A stretch of DNA of 64,000 nt from Caulobacterales bacterium. GTDB taxonomy: Bacteria; Pseudomonadota; Alphaproteobacteria; Caulobacterales; Caulobacteraceae. The stretch is taken from positions 62,001 to 126,000 of the forward strand of contig JAFLCS010000003.1 of the NCBI GenBank assembly GCA_017302105.1, written 5' to 3'. This document shows positions 53,016 to 64,000 of this stretch, piece by piece. The position numbers and the translations under genes are program-made. Under the pieces are notes generated by a model that made no database searches, was not told the DNA's origin, and was given only the letters and a program-made list of their open reading frames with translations. The first letter of the stretch is position 1, and each line of letters opens with the position of its first letter.

Positions 53016-53621
53016 ATGCGTCTTATCGCCAGTCTCGCCGTCGCCGCTTCGGCCCTGACCCTGGCCGCGTGCGAACCGACCGACACGCAGGACCCGTCGG
53101 CTGCGCCCGAGCCAGCTGGAGCCCCGTCGGCCCCGGATGCCGACGCCCTGACCGCCGAGGGCTGGGGCCCCCTGCGAATCGGCATGACTCTGGATGAGGT
53201 CACGGCCGCGGCCGGGCCGGATTCCGACCCGGAGGCTATCGGAGGCCCAGACCCAGAATCCTGTGACCAATTCCGGCCGGAACAAGCCCCCGAGGGGTTG
53301 CTGGTGATGATCGAGCAGGGTGTCCTGACCCGCATTTCGATCATGGAACCCTCAGCGCTACGGACCGATCAGGGGTTCGGCATCGGCGCGACGGCGACGC
53401 AGATCAAGGCGGCCTATGGCGATGCGGCGCGCGTCGAACCGCACCACTATCTGGGCCTTCCCGCAGAATACATCACTGTCTGGACCGGTGGAGTCCCCAG
53501 TGAGCCCTATGTCCAGGATTCGCAGGCCCGCGGCATTTCCTATGAGACGAACGGCGACGGCGTTGTCACGCTGATCCACGTCGGCGGCCCATCGATCCAG
53601 TACGTCGAGGGCTGCGCCTGA
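53016..53621 (+). CDS. Hypothetical lipoprotein
   Basis: 201 residues from ATG 53016 (GGGAGA upstream; the longer frame is not credible). Lipobox LAAC (C19), a short Pro/Ala tether, then LTAEGWGPLRIGMTLDEVTAAAGPDSDPEAIGGP and ATATQIKAAYGD. The 'GWGPLRIGMT' plus 'GxTxxQVxxAxG'-type helix repeats resemble small periplasmic domains with a BLIP/SmpA-like fold, with two such units. C-terminal GCA ends after YVEGC, giving a possible disulfide with DPESCDQF. Function unknown. Confidence 0.75.
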   Translation: MRLIASLAVAASALTLAACEPTDTQDPSAAPEPAGAPSAPDADALTAEGWGPLRIGMTLDEVTAAAGPDSDPEAIGGPDPESCDQFRPEQAPEGLLVMIEQGVLTRISIMEPSALRTDQGFGIGATATQIKAAYGDAARVEPHHYLGLPAEYITVWTGGVPSEPYVQDSQARGISYETNGDGVVTLIHVGGPSIQYVEGCA

Positions 53622-53629
53622 CGACCGGC

Positions 53630-54877
53630 TCAGTAGCGCCGCCCGCGGTTGCGACGAGAGTTGAAGACGTCTCGATCGCGGTCCCTATCATGCAGGATCA
53701 GATCGCCGTCCGGGCTGATGTAGGCGAATACGTCATACCCCGACGTCCCGGTACTCCAGACGATCCGACCGTTGGTCTCCAGAACCAGTTCTCCGGTGCT
53801 GCGCATGACCAGGCGGCAGTTTCGACCGGCACCGGCGGTACCGGCTGTCCATCGCGGAGAATAGGACCAGCTGGGTTCGGTGATCTCCACTTCGCAGGAG
53901 CGTCTCAAGGTCAGGATATAGGTGCGATCTGCCGAGGCGAGTCGCTCTTCGCGATCACCGCGCAACTCGTCTCCACTTCGCAAGATATCGGCACCGCTCC
54001 AGGGGCGACTGCGGTCACGGTCATGGCCGGCACCACCGGGGCGACGACCGTCGGCCGTGTCGCGACCGCTGCCGGAGGTCCAGTAGGCGCGCCCGGCTGA
54101 ATAGAGGGCGAGGTCGCCGTTGTCTTCCAACTGGAGGGTGGCGTTGGAGCGACCCGTCGTCCGGGACTGCCAGAGCGGCGTGCCGCCCCGGTCATAGACG
54201 ACGAGATTGCCGTCCGTCTGGAGGGCGGTGCGACATTCCTGGCCCCGGCCGTGGGTGCCTGTGGCCCATAGGGCCCTGGCCCCTTCATAAAGGACCAGGT
54301 TGCAGTCACGCTGCTGGATCAGATGATAGCGGCCGGTACGGGAACGGATCTGCTCGTCGGCATAGAGGGCCTGGCCGGCGCGCAAAAGATTCTGGCCGGC
54401 GGCCGTGGGGGGACGGTCAGGTCGATCCGGACGGCCTGGACGGTCGCCGTTTCCGGGGCCGCGGCCACCGCCGCCCTGGGCTGTATCGCTTTGCCAGACA
54501 GAGCGATTGCCAGCGAGGACCTGAAGGTTGCCGCTGTCTTCCAGTCTCAGAGAGGCACCGGATCGTCCTGCGGTATTCGACGCCCACAGTGGGGCCTGAG
54601 CATCGCTGTAAACGACGAAATTGCCGTCGCCCTGCATGACGGCCCGGCAGCCCTGGCCTCGCCCGACGGTGCCGCTCGCCCAGAGCGCACGCCCGCCCTC
54701 GTAGAGCACCAGATTGCAGTCGCTCTGCATGATCAGGTGAAAGCGACCGTTGGCCGATCGGATCTGCTGATTGGGGCCCAGGTCCTGGTTGGTGCCGAGG
54801 CGATCCTGCGCCGATGCAGCCATCGGGACGGCCAGGGCGACAGCGGCAGCCAAGAATGTGGACAGGTGGGCGGGCAT
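53630..54877 (-). CDS. Secreted protein with three bulb-type (B-)lectin domains
   Basis: 415 residues from ATG 54877. Signal peptide (about 1-24, ending ASAQ). Two canonical monocot-mannose-lectin domains (about 25-140 and 170-285) show the QxDxNxVxY mannose motif: MQSDCNLVLYEGG, MQGDGNFVVYSDA, QQRDCNLVLYEGA and LQTDGNLVVYDRG. The third (about 310-400) is degenerate (LRRSCEVEITEPSW; ISPDGDLILHDRD). Gly/Arg/Pro/Asp-rich linkers separate the domains. Tandem B-lectin proteins include the LlpA-type bacteriocins of Pseudomonas, which bind cell-surface rhamnans; a lectin or bacteriocin role is possible but unproven. Confidence 0.85.
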   Translation of the reverse strand: MPAHLSTFLAAAVALAVPMAASAQDRLGTNQDLGPNQQIRSANGRFHLIMQSDCNLVLYEGGRALWASGTVGRGQGCRAVMQGDGNFVVYSDAQAPLWASNTAGRSGASLRLEDSGNLQVLAGNRSVWQSDTAQGGGGRGPGNGDRPGRPDRPDRPPTAAGQNLLRAGQALYADEQIRSRTGRYHLIQQRDCNLVLYEGARALWATGTHGRGQECRTALQTDGNLVVYDRGGTPLWQSRTTGRSNATLQLEDNGDLALYSAGRAYWTSGSGRDTADGRRPGGAGHDRDRSRPWSGADILRSGDELRGDREERLASADRTYILTLRRSCEVEITEPSWSYSPRWTAGTAGAGRNCRLVMRSTGELVLETNGRIVWSTGTSGYDVFAYISPDGDLILHDRDRDRDVFNSRRNRGRRY

Positions 54878-54964
54878 TGCGACCTCAAGACAGCGGGGGT
54901 TCTGGCACATGGTTGAGTTGGGACGGCTGAACAGGGCCTGTCAATCCGGGCCCGGCGGACCTGA

Positions 54965-56452
<1,488 letters not shown>

Positions 56453-56472
56453 GCGTCGCTTGGAATCTGTCT

Positions 56473-56504
56473 GTCCCGACCGGCCTTGGGAGGGCGGTCG
56501 GGAC
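56473..56504. terminator. Stable hairpin between convergent eno and the small accessory gene
   Basis: GTCCCGACCG pairs perfectly with CGGTCGGGAC around a 12-base loop. No T run follows on either strand, so termination may rely on Rho. Confidence 0.6.
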
Positions 56505-56506
56505 CG

Positions 56507-56788
56507 TCATGTTAGGCTTGTGAATTCTGCATCCTCGCTGACTGCGACTGGCAGACCCTTGAGGCGACGAAGCATCTGGGATCGGCTGGTGTTCCTGTGT
56601 GTTCGCACCGTCCAGCCCCCGATCCCATCCAGATAATCGACGTCCGCCTCGGGCAGGCGATCATCAATGAGCTTTTGTAGTTCCAGTAGGGCTTGACGGA
56701 GATAACTAAGGCGCTGGGCGCGATCCAAAGTCTGCCAATCCGTGGGCTCGGGCGGGTCAGAATTGGGAATGATGAGAAACGCGGTCAA
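56507..56788 (-). CDS. 93-residue partner of the subtilase gene, unknown family
   Basis: Starts at TTG 56788, 11 bp after the subtilase stop, with GAGG 8 bases upstream (inside the end of the subtilase gene), so the two are probably translated together. The sequence is small and soluble, with TDWQTLDRAQRLSYLRQALLELQKLID (helical) and a C-terminal GGWTVRTHRNTSRSQMLRRLKGLPVAVSEDAEF. The pattern strand-helix-strand with L..LkgLP..v resembles I9-type propeptide/inhibitor domains, which would fit a separate chaperone or inhibitor of the protease, but the match is weak. GC is lower than in the surrounding core genes. Confidence 0.65.
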   Translation of the reverse strand: MTAFLIIPNSDPPEPTDWQTLDRAQRLSYLRQALLELQKLIDDRLPEADVDYLDGIGGWTVRTHRNTSRSQMLRRLKGLPVAVSEDAEFTSLT

Positions 56789-56799
56789 TCCACCAGCCT

Positions 56800-58104
56800 C
56801 TAAAATCCGAACCTTATTCTACCTGCGCCACCCAGATTTCCAAACTTGCCAGCGCGGCATGGCTCCGTCCGAGCCAAAAGATTGGCGATGAGTGCTTCGG
56901 GGTTGCCACGGAGCATCGGAATTTCCGCCATCCGGGCCGCCCCAACGCCGGTGACGATAGGAGTGGCCATGGATGTGCCAGAGAGGTACTGAAACCCACC
57001 ACCCGGTCGGGCGGCGAGGACACGGACGCCCGGTGCGCTCAGGGAAGGCACGGGATAGGCAGGGCCGGACGGCGGCGAACCGGTACCCCAGTCACTGAAA
57101 TCGGCTACGACATCCTGGCGATCCGTTGCGCCGACGCCGAGCGCCTCTGGGTAGTTCCCCGGGGAGCCATGGCGACCCTGGCCGGCTCGGCCACTGTTGC
57201 CGATTGCGGCGATTAGCGGGATGCCGAGACGATGGGCGTTGCGAACGGCCCTTTGAAGGTAGGAATTGAACCCCATGCCGCCGAGCGACGCGTTGACGAT
57301 GTCCACGCCGACGACATCGTCCCGGAAGTGCGTCTTGATCAGCCAGTCAAAGCCATTGACGATCTGGACCAGTGTTCCACTCTGGCTTCCTGATGCCGTC
57401 CGACGGGTCAGAACTGCGGCGACCGCGAGATCGGCATCGGGCGCAACCCCCGCCTGGGCACCGCACGCCAAGCTCGAGACGTGAGTGCCATGGTCTCCAG
57501 CGTCTCTCGGCGTACTGGAAATGAGGCGTCCGACCGCGTCAAACTCGGCAAAATAGATATTTTTGTTAGCAAATTCAGGATGGGAGGCGTCAATGCCCGT
57601 GTCCAAAATGCCGATCAGAACGCCTCTGCCCGCGCCACTTCCTGAGCTGGCACCAATCTGATCGAGATGCCACCAATCGTCGACAGCGGTAGATGTCGCC
57701 ACATCGTCCGTCGGCTCATCAGGAGCAGGAAGCTCGATGTCGAAATTCGGCACGACTGTCAGGCCGACGATGCCCGACAAGGAAGCGATGTCGACGTCTC
57801 CTTCTTCGACCACAAGGGCACCGACGCCTTCGAGAACCTGAAATCCATCAGGTTCGGATGTGTCAGAACGACTAATTTCATACGCTGCGGACTGTTCGAG
57901 TCCGAATGTCACCGCCAGCTCCGCCGGATTGATGGACCGCACGGAATCTGTAGCGGACAGCGCGAGGGCCAGGTTTGTCAGCACGCCTCGCCGGACGTCG
58001 AGCCTGGCTTGAGGATTCTGAACCTGAACGTCTTCGGTCACCGACATTTGCTCGGCACCGGTGAGCAGGTCCGGCTCAACAAAGATCACAAACTGGCCAT
58101 TCAT
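56800..58104 (-). CDS. Subtilisin-like serine protease (S8), no signal peptide
   Basis: 434 residues from ATG 58104, with GGGAGAG upstream. No signal peptide, so likely cytoplasmic. The N-terminal ~130 residues contain an I9-like segment (GFQVLEGVGALVVEEGDVDIASLSGIVGLTVVPNFDIEL). Catalytic domain: D168 in GILDTGIDASHPEF, H205 in GDHGTHVSS, oxyanion N303 in AAIGNSG, S378 in LSGTSMATP. All triad residues are present. It is followed by the small partner gene and lies between eno and ftsB, which are close neighbours in Caulobacter, so the pair looks inserted. Confidence 0.9.
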   Translation of the reverse strand: MNGQFVIFVEPDLLTGAEQMSVTEDVQVQNPQARLDVRRGVLTNLALALSATDSVRSINPAELAVTFGLEQSAAYEISRSDTSEPDGFQVLEGVGALVVEEGDVDIASLSGIVGLTVVPNFDIELPAPDEPTDDVATSTAVDDWWHLDQIGASSGSGAGRGVLIGILDTGIDASHPEFANKNIYFAEFDAVGRLISSTPRDAGDHGTHVSSLACGAQAGVAPDADLAVAAVLTRRTASGSQSGTLVQIVNGFDWLIKTHFRDDVVGVDIVNASLGGMGFNSYLQRAVRNAHRLGIPLIAAIGNSGRAGQGRHGSPGNYPEALGVGATDRQDVVADFSDWGTGSPPSGPAYPVPSLSAPGVRVLAARPGGGFQYLSGTSMATPIVTGVGAARMAEIPMLRGNPEALIANLLARTEPCRAGKFGNLGGAGRIRFGF

Positions 58105-58281
58105 GGCGACTCTCCCTGATTGAACATGAGGAACACAGAACCAAGGGTGGAAATTTAGCACGTCGATTGCGTTTCCGAAACACGAAGTAGTAGTGATGCG
58201 GAACGCTATCCAAACGGGAGTTGGCCTATGGCGACGCGAGAACTAGACGGCCAGGGCGGCTCGGCCATGGTGGAGAGGAAA

Positions 58282-58296
58282 TTAGCTGAAAATTAA
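58282..58296 (+). promoter_or_regulatory. CtrA-like box upstream of ftsB/pdh
   Basis: TTAG-N7-TTAA (TTAGCTGAAAATTAA) differs by one base from the CtrA consensus TTAA-N7-TTAA. It ends 16 bp before the ftsB GTG, in an AT-rich stretch. Its closeness to the start suggests repression if it is real. Confidence 0.35.
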
Positions 58297-58312
58297 GGCT
58301 GTTTGGTCATGG

Positions 58313-58657
58313 GTGAAGAATCGACTCCAGCCTGTGTGGACCTCGGCGGTGGCCTTCAATTTCAGACCCTACATCCGGCTGACGGTGCTGGTGGCCCTGA
58401 TCGGCTATTTCTCGGCCCAGGCCCTGACGGGGGAGCGGGGGCTGCTGAACGGCACCGAACGGCATGAAGAGCTGGCGGCCCGACGTGCGGAGCTGGCCGA
58501 ACTGCAGGCGACCCATCAGGAACTAAGCGCTCGGGTCGCCGGCCTGTCGGATGCGACCTTGTCCATTGATATGCTGGAAGAACGCGCCCGCGTGGTGCTG
58601 GGGTTCGCACGTCCTGATGAATATGTGATCCGTCAGGGTCCATCTCAGCCGCTCTAG
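58313..58657 (+). CDS. ftsB: Septum formation initiator FtsB/DivIC
   Basis: 114 residues from GTG 58313. A single transmembrane helix (about 22-38, LTVLVALIGYFSAQAL), a coiled coil (about 45-80, ERHEELAARRAELAELQATHQELSARVAGL) and a small C-terminal domain (SIDMLEERARVVLGFARPDEYVI). FtsB bridges FtsQ and FtsL in the divisome. The pdh operon follows 72 bp downstream. Confidence 0.85.
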   Translation: MKNRLQPVWTSAVAFNFRPYIRLTVLVALIGYFSAQALTGERGLLNGTERHEELAARRAELAELQATHQELSARVAGLSDATLSIDMLEERARVVLGFARPDEYVIRQGPSQPL

Positions 58658-58729
58658 CCTTTGCCTTTGGGAACCGAAGGCTGCTAAAGCCCGCTTTCCG
58701 TAGGGTTATAAGGTCTGGGAGGACGCCGG

Positions 58730-59745
58730 ATGGCGAAAGCCGCCGCCAAGACAAGCGCCAAGACATCCAATGGCCCCGAAGCGTCCAAGGACGAGCTTCT
58801 GGGCTATTATCGCGAAATGCTGCTGATCCGCCGCTTCGAAGAGCGAGCGGGGCAGCTCTATGGCATGGGCCTGATCGGGGGGTTCTGCCACCTGTATATC
58901 GGTCAGGAAGCCGTGGCCGTGGGCGTTCAGGCCAACGTCAAACAGGGCTTTGACAAGATCATCACCGGCTATCGCGACCACGGCCATATGCTGGCGGCGG
59001 GCATGGACCCCAAGGCGGTGATGGCCGAGCTGACCGGCCGCATCGGCGGCTCGTCCAAAGGCAAGGGCGGGTCAATGCATATGTTCGACGTGCCGACCGC
59101 CTTCTATGGCGGACACGGCATCGTCGGGGCGCAGGTGGCGCTGGGTACCGGCCTGGCTTTCGCGGGCAAGTACCGCGGCGATGATTCGGTGGCCTTCATC
59201 TATTTCGGCGACGGCGCGGCCAATCAGGGCCAGGTCTATGAGAGCTTCAACATGGCCCAGCTGTGGAAGCTGCCGGCCATCTACATCATCGAGAACAACC
59301 AGTACGCCATGGGTACCTCGATCGAGCGGTCGTCCTCGACGACCGAGCTGTATCAGCGCGGGGCCAGCTTCGGCATTCCGGGCGAACAGGTCGATGGCAT
59401 GGACGTGCTGGCCGTCCGCGAGGCGACGGCCAAGGCCGTGAAGCGGGCGCGCGAAGGCGGCGGGCCGTTCATCCTGGAAGTGAAGACCTATCGTTATCGC
59501 GGCCATTCCATGAGCGATCCGGCCAAATACCGGACCAAGGAGGAGGTTGATGAGGTCAAGAAGACGCGTGACCCGATTGACCATGTGAAGCTGCTCTTGG
59601 AACAGGCCGGCGCCACCGAAGCCGACCTCAAGCCGATCGAAGACGACGTGAAAGCCATCGTGGCCGAGGCCGTCCAGTTCGCACAGGCCAGCCCCGAGCC
59701 GGACCCGTCCGAACTCTATACCGATGTGTACCAGGAGGCCGCTCA

Positions 59746-59749
<4 letters not shown>
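58730..59749 (+). CDS. pdhA: Pyruvate dehydrogenase E1 component, alpha subunit
   Basis: 339 residues. Thiamine pyrophosphate-binding E1-alpha: [71 protein letters not shown] (TPP/Mg motif GDGx~28N), and [19 protein letters not shown] (phosphorylation-loop equivalent). The Ala/Lys-rich N-terminal tail is typical of the family. Overlaps pdhB by ATGA. Confidence 0.96.
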
Positions 59750-61081
<1,332 letters not shown>

Positions 61082-61095
<14 letters not shown>

Positions 61096-61393
61096 AATCC
61101 GTATGCCCGATGGTGCCGTGAGCGGCCCGCACGCTGACTCTGCGGTGGAGCTGATGCGTGCCTGGTGGATCCATGATCGACCGGAATATGTCCTGTCGCC
61201 GATGCTGAAGGATCCCAAGAACGTCGGCCGAATGTTGTATGAGGCGGCCTTCCACTTCTCGAACGTCTATTCCTCCAACGGGCTGGGAGCGCAGGAAGAC
61301 GTGCTGAACCAGATCAAGGAAGGTTGGGACGGGGCCAAGGAGATCCCGATGGCCACGAATATGACCACCGAGGCCCCGGCCAAGAAAGGCTGA
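61082..61393 (+). CDS. DUF5076 domain protein within the pdh operon
   Basis: 103 residues, ATG overlapping the pdhB stop region by 14 bp. [63 protein letters not shown] and a C-terminal [10 protein letters not shown] segment fit DUF5076. Function unknown; the fixed location between E1-beta and E2 genes suggests a role with the complex. pdhC starts 2 bp after its stop. Confidence 0.88.
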
Positions 61394-61395
61394 GC

Positions 61396-61623
61396 ATGAC
61401 CGACATCCTGATGCCGGCCCTGTCTCCGACGATGGAGGAGGGCAACCTCACCAAATGGCACATCAAGGCCGGTGACACCGTGTCGGCCGGGGATGTGATC
61501 GCCGAGATCGAGACCGACAAGGCGACCATGGAGGTCGAGGCCGTCGATGAGGGCGAGGTGGCCGAGATCCTGGTGCCGGAAGGCACCGAGGGGGTGAAGG
61601 TAAACGCCGTGATCGCGCGGCTG
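61396..61623 (+). repeat. Direct repeat, lipoyl-domain copy 2
   Basis: Second copy of the repeat at 59746-59973; see that entry. The reading frame is the same in both, so recombination between them would fuse the pdhB start to the pdhC body. Confidence 0.8.
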
Positions 61624-62652
61624 AAAGGCGAGGGCGGCCTGGCCGCGCCGGCTCCCAAGGCGGCGGGCGCGCCGGAGCCGGCGAAGGCTGAGGTGAAGGC
61701 GGATTCGCCGCCTCCGGTGCCGAAAGCGGCGCCCGCTCCTGAGCGGGATGGAAATCGCGTGTTCGCCTCGCCGCTGGCGCGGCGAATGGCCGAGCAGGCC
61801 GGGCTGGATCTGAAAGCGATCAAAGGCACCGGACCCAAGGGCCGGATCGTGGCGGCGGATGTTGACGCGGCCGGCAAGGGCGGCGCGGCCAAGACCCCGG
61901 CGACGGCGGCCAAGGGCGAACCGCGTCAGGTGCTGTCGCTGGAGCAGCAGGGCATCAAGCCGGGCAGCTATGACTTGATCCCGCTGGACGGGATGAGGAA
62001 AGCCATCGCGCGGCGTCTGACCGACAGTTTCCGCGACGTGCCGCACTTCCCGCTGACCATCGATTGCGAGATCGACGGGCTGCTGGCGGCGCGGGCCAAG
62101 GTCAATGCGATGCTCGAGCCGCAGGGCATCAAGGTCTCGGTCAATGACTTCGTGATGAAGGCCTCGGCCATGGCGCTGAAGGCGGTGCCGGAGGCCAACG
62201 CCAGCTACACGCCCGAGGGCATCGCCATGCACCACCACGCCGATGTGGCGATGGCGGTGGCGATCGATGGCGGCCTGATCACCCCGATCATCTTCGCGGC
62301 CGAGACCAAGAGCCTCAGCCAGATCTCGATCGAGGCCAAGGACCTGGCCAAGCGGGCGCGGGATCGCAAGCTGAAGCCGGAGGAATTCCAGGGCGGGACC
62401 TTCAGCGTCTCGAACCTGGGGATGTTCGGCATCAAGACCTTCGCCTCGATCATCAATGAGCCGCAGGGCGCGATCATGTCGGTCGGCGCGGGCGAACAGC
62501 GACCGGTCGTCAAGAACGGTCAACTGGCCGTGGCCACGGTGATGAGCGTGACCCTGACCTGCGATCACCGGGTGGTCGACGGCGCGATTGGGGCAAAATT
62601 CCTGCAGGTCTTCAAGCAGATGATCGAAGATCCTGTGACGATGTTGGCGTAG
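61396..62652 (+). CDS. pdhC: Dihydrolipoamide acetyltransferase (E2) of pyruvate dehydrogenase
   Basis: 418 residues from ATG 61396; upstream in-frame codons belong to the DUF5076 overlap. Lipoyl domain (1-76; K42), Pro/Ala linker, peripheral subunit-binding domain (about 117-152; [31 protein letters not shown]) and the catalytic domain with the His/Asp motif [16 protein letters not shown] near 385-400. It forms the core of the complex. Confidence 0.96.
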   Translation: MTDILMPALSPTMEEGNLTKWHIKAGDTVSAGDVIAEIETDKATMEVEAVDEGEVAEILVPEGTEGVKVNAVIARLKGEGGLAAPAPKAAGAPEPAKAEVKADSPPPVPKAAPAPERDGNRVFASPLARRMAEQAGLDLKAIKGTGPKGRIVAADVDAAGKGGAAKTPATAAKGEPRQVLSLEQQGIKPGSYDLIPLDGMRKAIARRLTDSFRDVPHFPLTIDCEIDGLLAARAKVNAMLEPQGIKVSVNDFVMKASAMALKAVPEANASYTPEGIAMHHHADVAMAVAIDGGLITPIIFAAETKSLSQISIEAKDLAKRARDRKLKPEEFQGGTFSVSNLGMFGIKTFASIINEPQGAIMSVGAGEQRPVVKNGQLAVATVMSVTLTCDHRVVDGAIGAKFLQVFKQMIEDPVTMLA

Positions 62653-62662
62653 GGACACGACA

Positions 62663-64000
62663 GTGGCGGATACATTTGACCTCATCGTGATCGGTTCCGG
62701 GCCGGGTGGCTATGTGGCGGCGATCCGGGCCAGCCAGCTGGGCCTGAAGGTGGCCATCGTCGAGCGGGAGAACCTGGGCGGCATCTGTCTGAACTGGGGC
62801 TGTATCCCGACCAAGGCGCTGCTGAAGTCCGGCGAGAAGTACGAGAGCCTGAGCCATCTGAAGGACTATGGCCTGTCGGCCGACAAGGTCGGGTTCGACT
62901 TCGACGCCATCATCCAGCGCTCGCGCGGGGTGGCCAAGCAACTGAATCAGGGCGTCGGCTTCCTGATGAAGAAGAACAAGATCGAGGTGATCGAGGGCGA
63001 CGCCAAGCTGGAGAAGGGGGCTGCGGCGCCCAAGGTCGTCATCGCACTGAAAGACGGCAAGAGCCGTAGCGTTGAGGCCAAGTCGGTGATGCTGGCGGTC
63101 GGCGCCCGCGCCCGCGCCTTGCCGCAGATCGGGCTGGAAGCGGACGGTGAGCGCATCTGGGCCTACCGCGAGGCGCTGGTGCCGAAGTCGCTCCCCAAGT
63201 CGTTCGTGGTGATCGGATCGGGGGCCATCGGCCTGGAGTTCGCCAGCTTCTATCGGGCGCTGGGAGCCGAGGTCGTGGTGGTCGAGGCGGTCGACCGGAT
63301 CATGCCGGTCGAGGACGAGGAAATCTCCAAGGCCGCGCAGAAGGCCTTCGAGAAGCGCGGCATCAAGTTCCACACCGGGGCCAAGGTGACGAAGGTGTCC
63401 AAGGACAAGGCGGGCGTGAAGGTCGCCATCGAGGCGGGCGGCAAGACCGAGACCCTGGAGGCCGAGGTCTGCATCTCGGCCGTCGGCATCACGGCCAACA
63501 CCGACGGCATCGGGCTGGAGGCGCTGGGCGTCGAGCTGGACCGCGGCCACATCAAGACCGACAGCCACTGTCAGACCAATGTGAAGGGTCTCTATGCCAT
63601 CGGCGACTGTGCCGGTGCGCCCTGGCTGGCCCACAAGGCGAGCCACGAGGGCATCCACGCGGCCGAGCATATCGCCGGCTTCAAGAGCCCCAATGTGCAT
63701 TCGCCGATCGCAGGCTGCACCTATACGACGCCGCAGGTGGCCTCGGTGGGGATCACCGAACAGGCGGCCAAGGCTGACAAGCGCGAGGTCAAGGTCGGCC
63801 GCTTCCCGTTCCGGGTGAACGGCAAGGCCATTGCGTCCGGCGAAACCGAGGGCTTCGTCAAGACCATCTTCGACGCCAAGACCGGCGCCCTGATCGGTGC
63901 CCATATGATCGGGGCCGAGGTCACCGAGATGATCCAGGGCTATGTCACCGCCATCACCATGGAGGCGACCGAGGAAGACGTGTTCGGCACCGTCTATCCG
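62663..64000 (+). CDS. lpdA: Dihydrolipoyl dehydrogenase (E3), runs off window end
   Basis: 446 codons from GTG 62663 (AGGGA upstream) to the window edge. FAD-binding GSGPGGYVAAIRASQLG, redox disulfide C42/C47 in GGICLNWGCIPTKAL, NAD-binding VVIGSGAIGLEFASFY and FAD-contacting YAIGDCAGAPWLAHKA. No lipoyl domain at the N-terminus. The C-terminal dimer domain is cut at VFGTVYP, so only about 20-25 residues with the active-site His remain outside. Starts 11 bp after the pdhC stop. Confidence 0.96.
   Translation, partial: MADTFDLIVIGSGPGGYVAAIRASQLGLKVAIVERENLGGICLNWGCIPTKALLKSGEKYESLSHLKDYGLSADKVGFDFDAIIQRSRGVAKQLNQGVGFLMKKNKIEVIEGDAKLEKGAAAPKVVIALKDGKSRSVEAKSVMLAVGARARALPQIGLEADGERIWAYREALVPKSLPKSFVVIGSGAIGLEFASFYRALGAEVVVVEAVDRIMPVEDEEISKAAQKAFEKRGIKFHTGAKVTKVSKDKAGVKVAIEAGGKTETLEAEVCISAVGITANTDGIGLEALGVELDRGHIKTDSHCQTNVKGLYAIGDCAGAPWLAHKASHEGIHAAEHIAGFKSPNVHSPIAGCTYTTPQVASVGITEQAAKADKREVKVGRFPFRVNGKAIASGETEGFVKTIFDAKTGALIGAHMIGAEVTEMIQGYVTAITMEATEEDVFGTVYP

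Noticed and set aside
58130..58160. Multiple GAAC repeats upstream of the subtilase as a LexA box
   Set aside because: Spacings are 5, 3 and 12 bases, none the 7 required by the alphaproteobacterial operator.
58228..58296. 22-codon ORF upstream of ftsB with GGGAG seven bases before its ATG
   Set aside because: Too short and featureless to support as a gene; its end overlaps the possible CtrA site. Could be a leader peptide but nothing else favours it.

Overview
The window looks like a chromosomal segment from a Brevundimonas-like member of the Caulobacterales. The evidence is the high GC of the core genes, the neighbourhood types (hdaA-ppk-ppx, queA near tgt, secG-pyrG, eno followed by ftsB and pdhABC), frequent GTG and TTG starts, an alphaproteobacterial-type SOS box (GTTC-N7-GTTC), and several lipoproteins and outer-membrane proteins of kinds common in that order. 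The genus is inferred from gene content; no rRNA is present.

Layout. 1-9.3 kb (minus strand): arginine succinyltransferase pathway genes (astD partial, astA, an M20 hydrolase), the tamA-tamB outer-membrane translocation pair, two related small lipoproteins and tRNA-Lys(UUU). 9.4-19.6 kb: a lipoprotein, a head-to-head pair of apparently truncated genes (LytTR regulator and carboxylesterase fragment), the queuosine genes tgt and queA, a degenerate DJ-1-like gene, then a compact hdaA-ppk-ppx-(small membrane protein)-queA run linking replication control and polyphosphate, and an Arg/Asp-rich periplasmic protein with an SOS-like box upstream. 19.6-28.6 kb: a broken CDGSH iron-sulfur gene, an unusual CDF cation transporter, gatB, a pth/FemAB-like/cupin run, rplY, a lipoprotein and prs. 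28.7-38.2 kb: bamD, recN, exoD-like, a cyclic-nucleotide-binding/patatin protein, and leucine-catabolism genes (carboxyltransferase and methylglutaconyl-CoA hydratase type) interrupted by lower-GC accessory DNA. 38.2-49.3 kb: a secreted beta-propeller protein, a CBS/CGL transsulfuration operon, a palindromic intergenic repeat, a DUF885 protein, a TorF-type porin, decayed genes, a nitronate monooxygenase and two TonB-C-like paralogues. 49.4-64 kb: secG, pyrG, a double-GNAT gene, rpmF, a lipoprotein, a secreted triple B-lectin protein, eno, an acquired-looking subtilase plus small-protein module, ftsB, and the pyruvate dehydrogenase operon pdhA-pdhB-DUF5076-pdhC-lpdA (lpdA runs off the end).

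Two themes stand out. The first is gene decay. At least five loci are broken or partial: the esterase fragment; a CDGSH protein with an in-frame TAA; a possible HEPN-like protein whose expected motif arginine is a TGA; a small secreted protein with a poly-T frameshift plus TGA; and a C-terminal nitronate-monooxygenase scrap. The second is altered active or metal sites in otherwise intact genes: Tgt lacks two of its three zinc cysteines, and the CDF transporter lacks both membrane-site aspartates. The best candidates for an undescribed system are the intracellular subtilase with its translationally linked 93-residue partner, and the triple B-lectin secreted protein.
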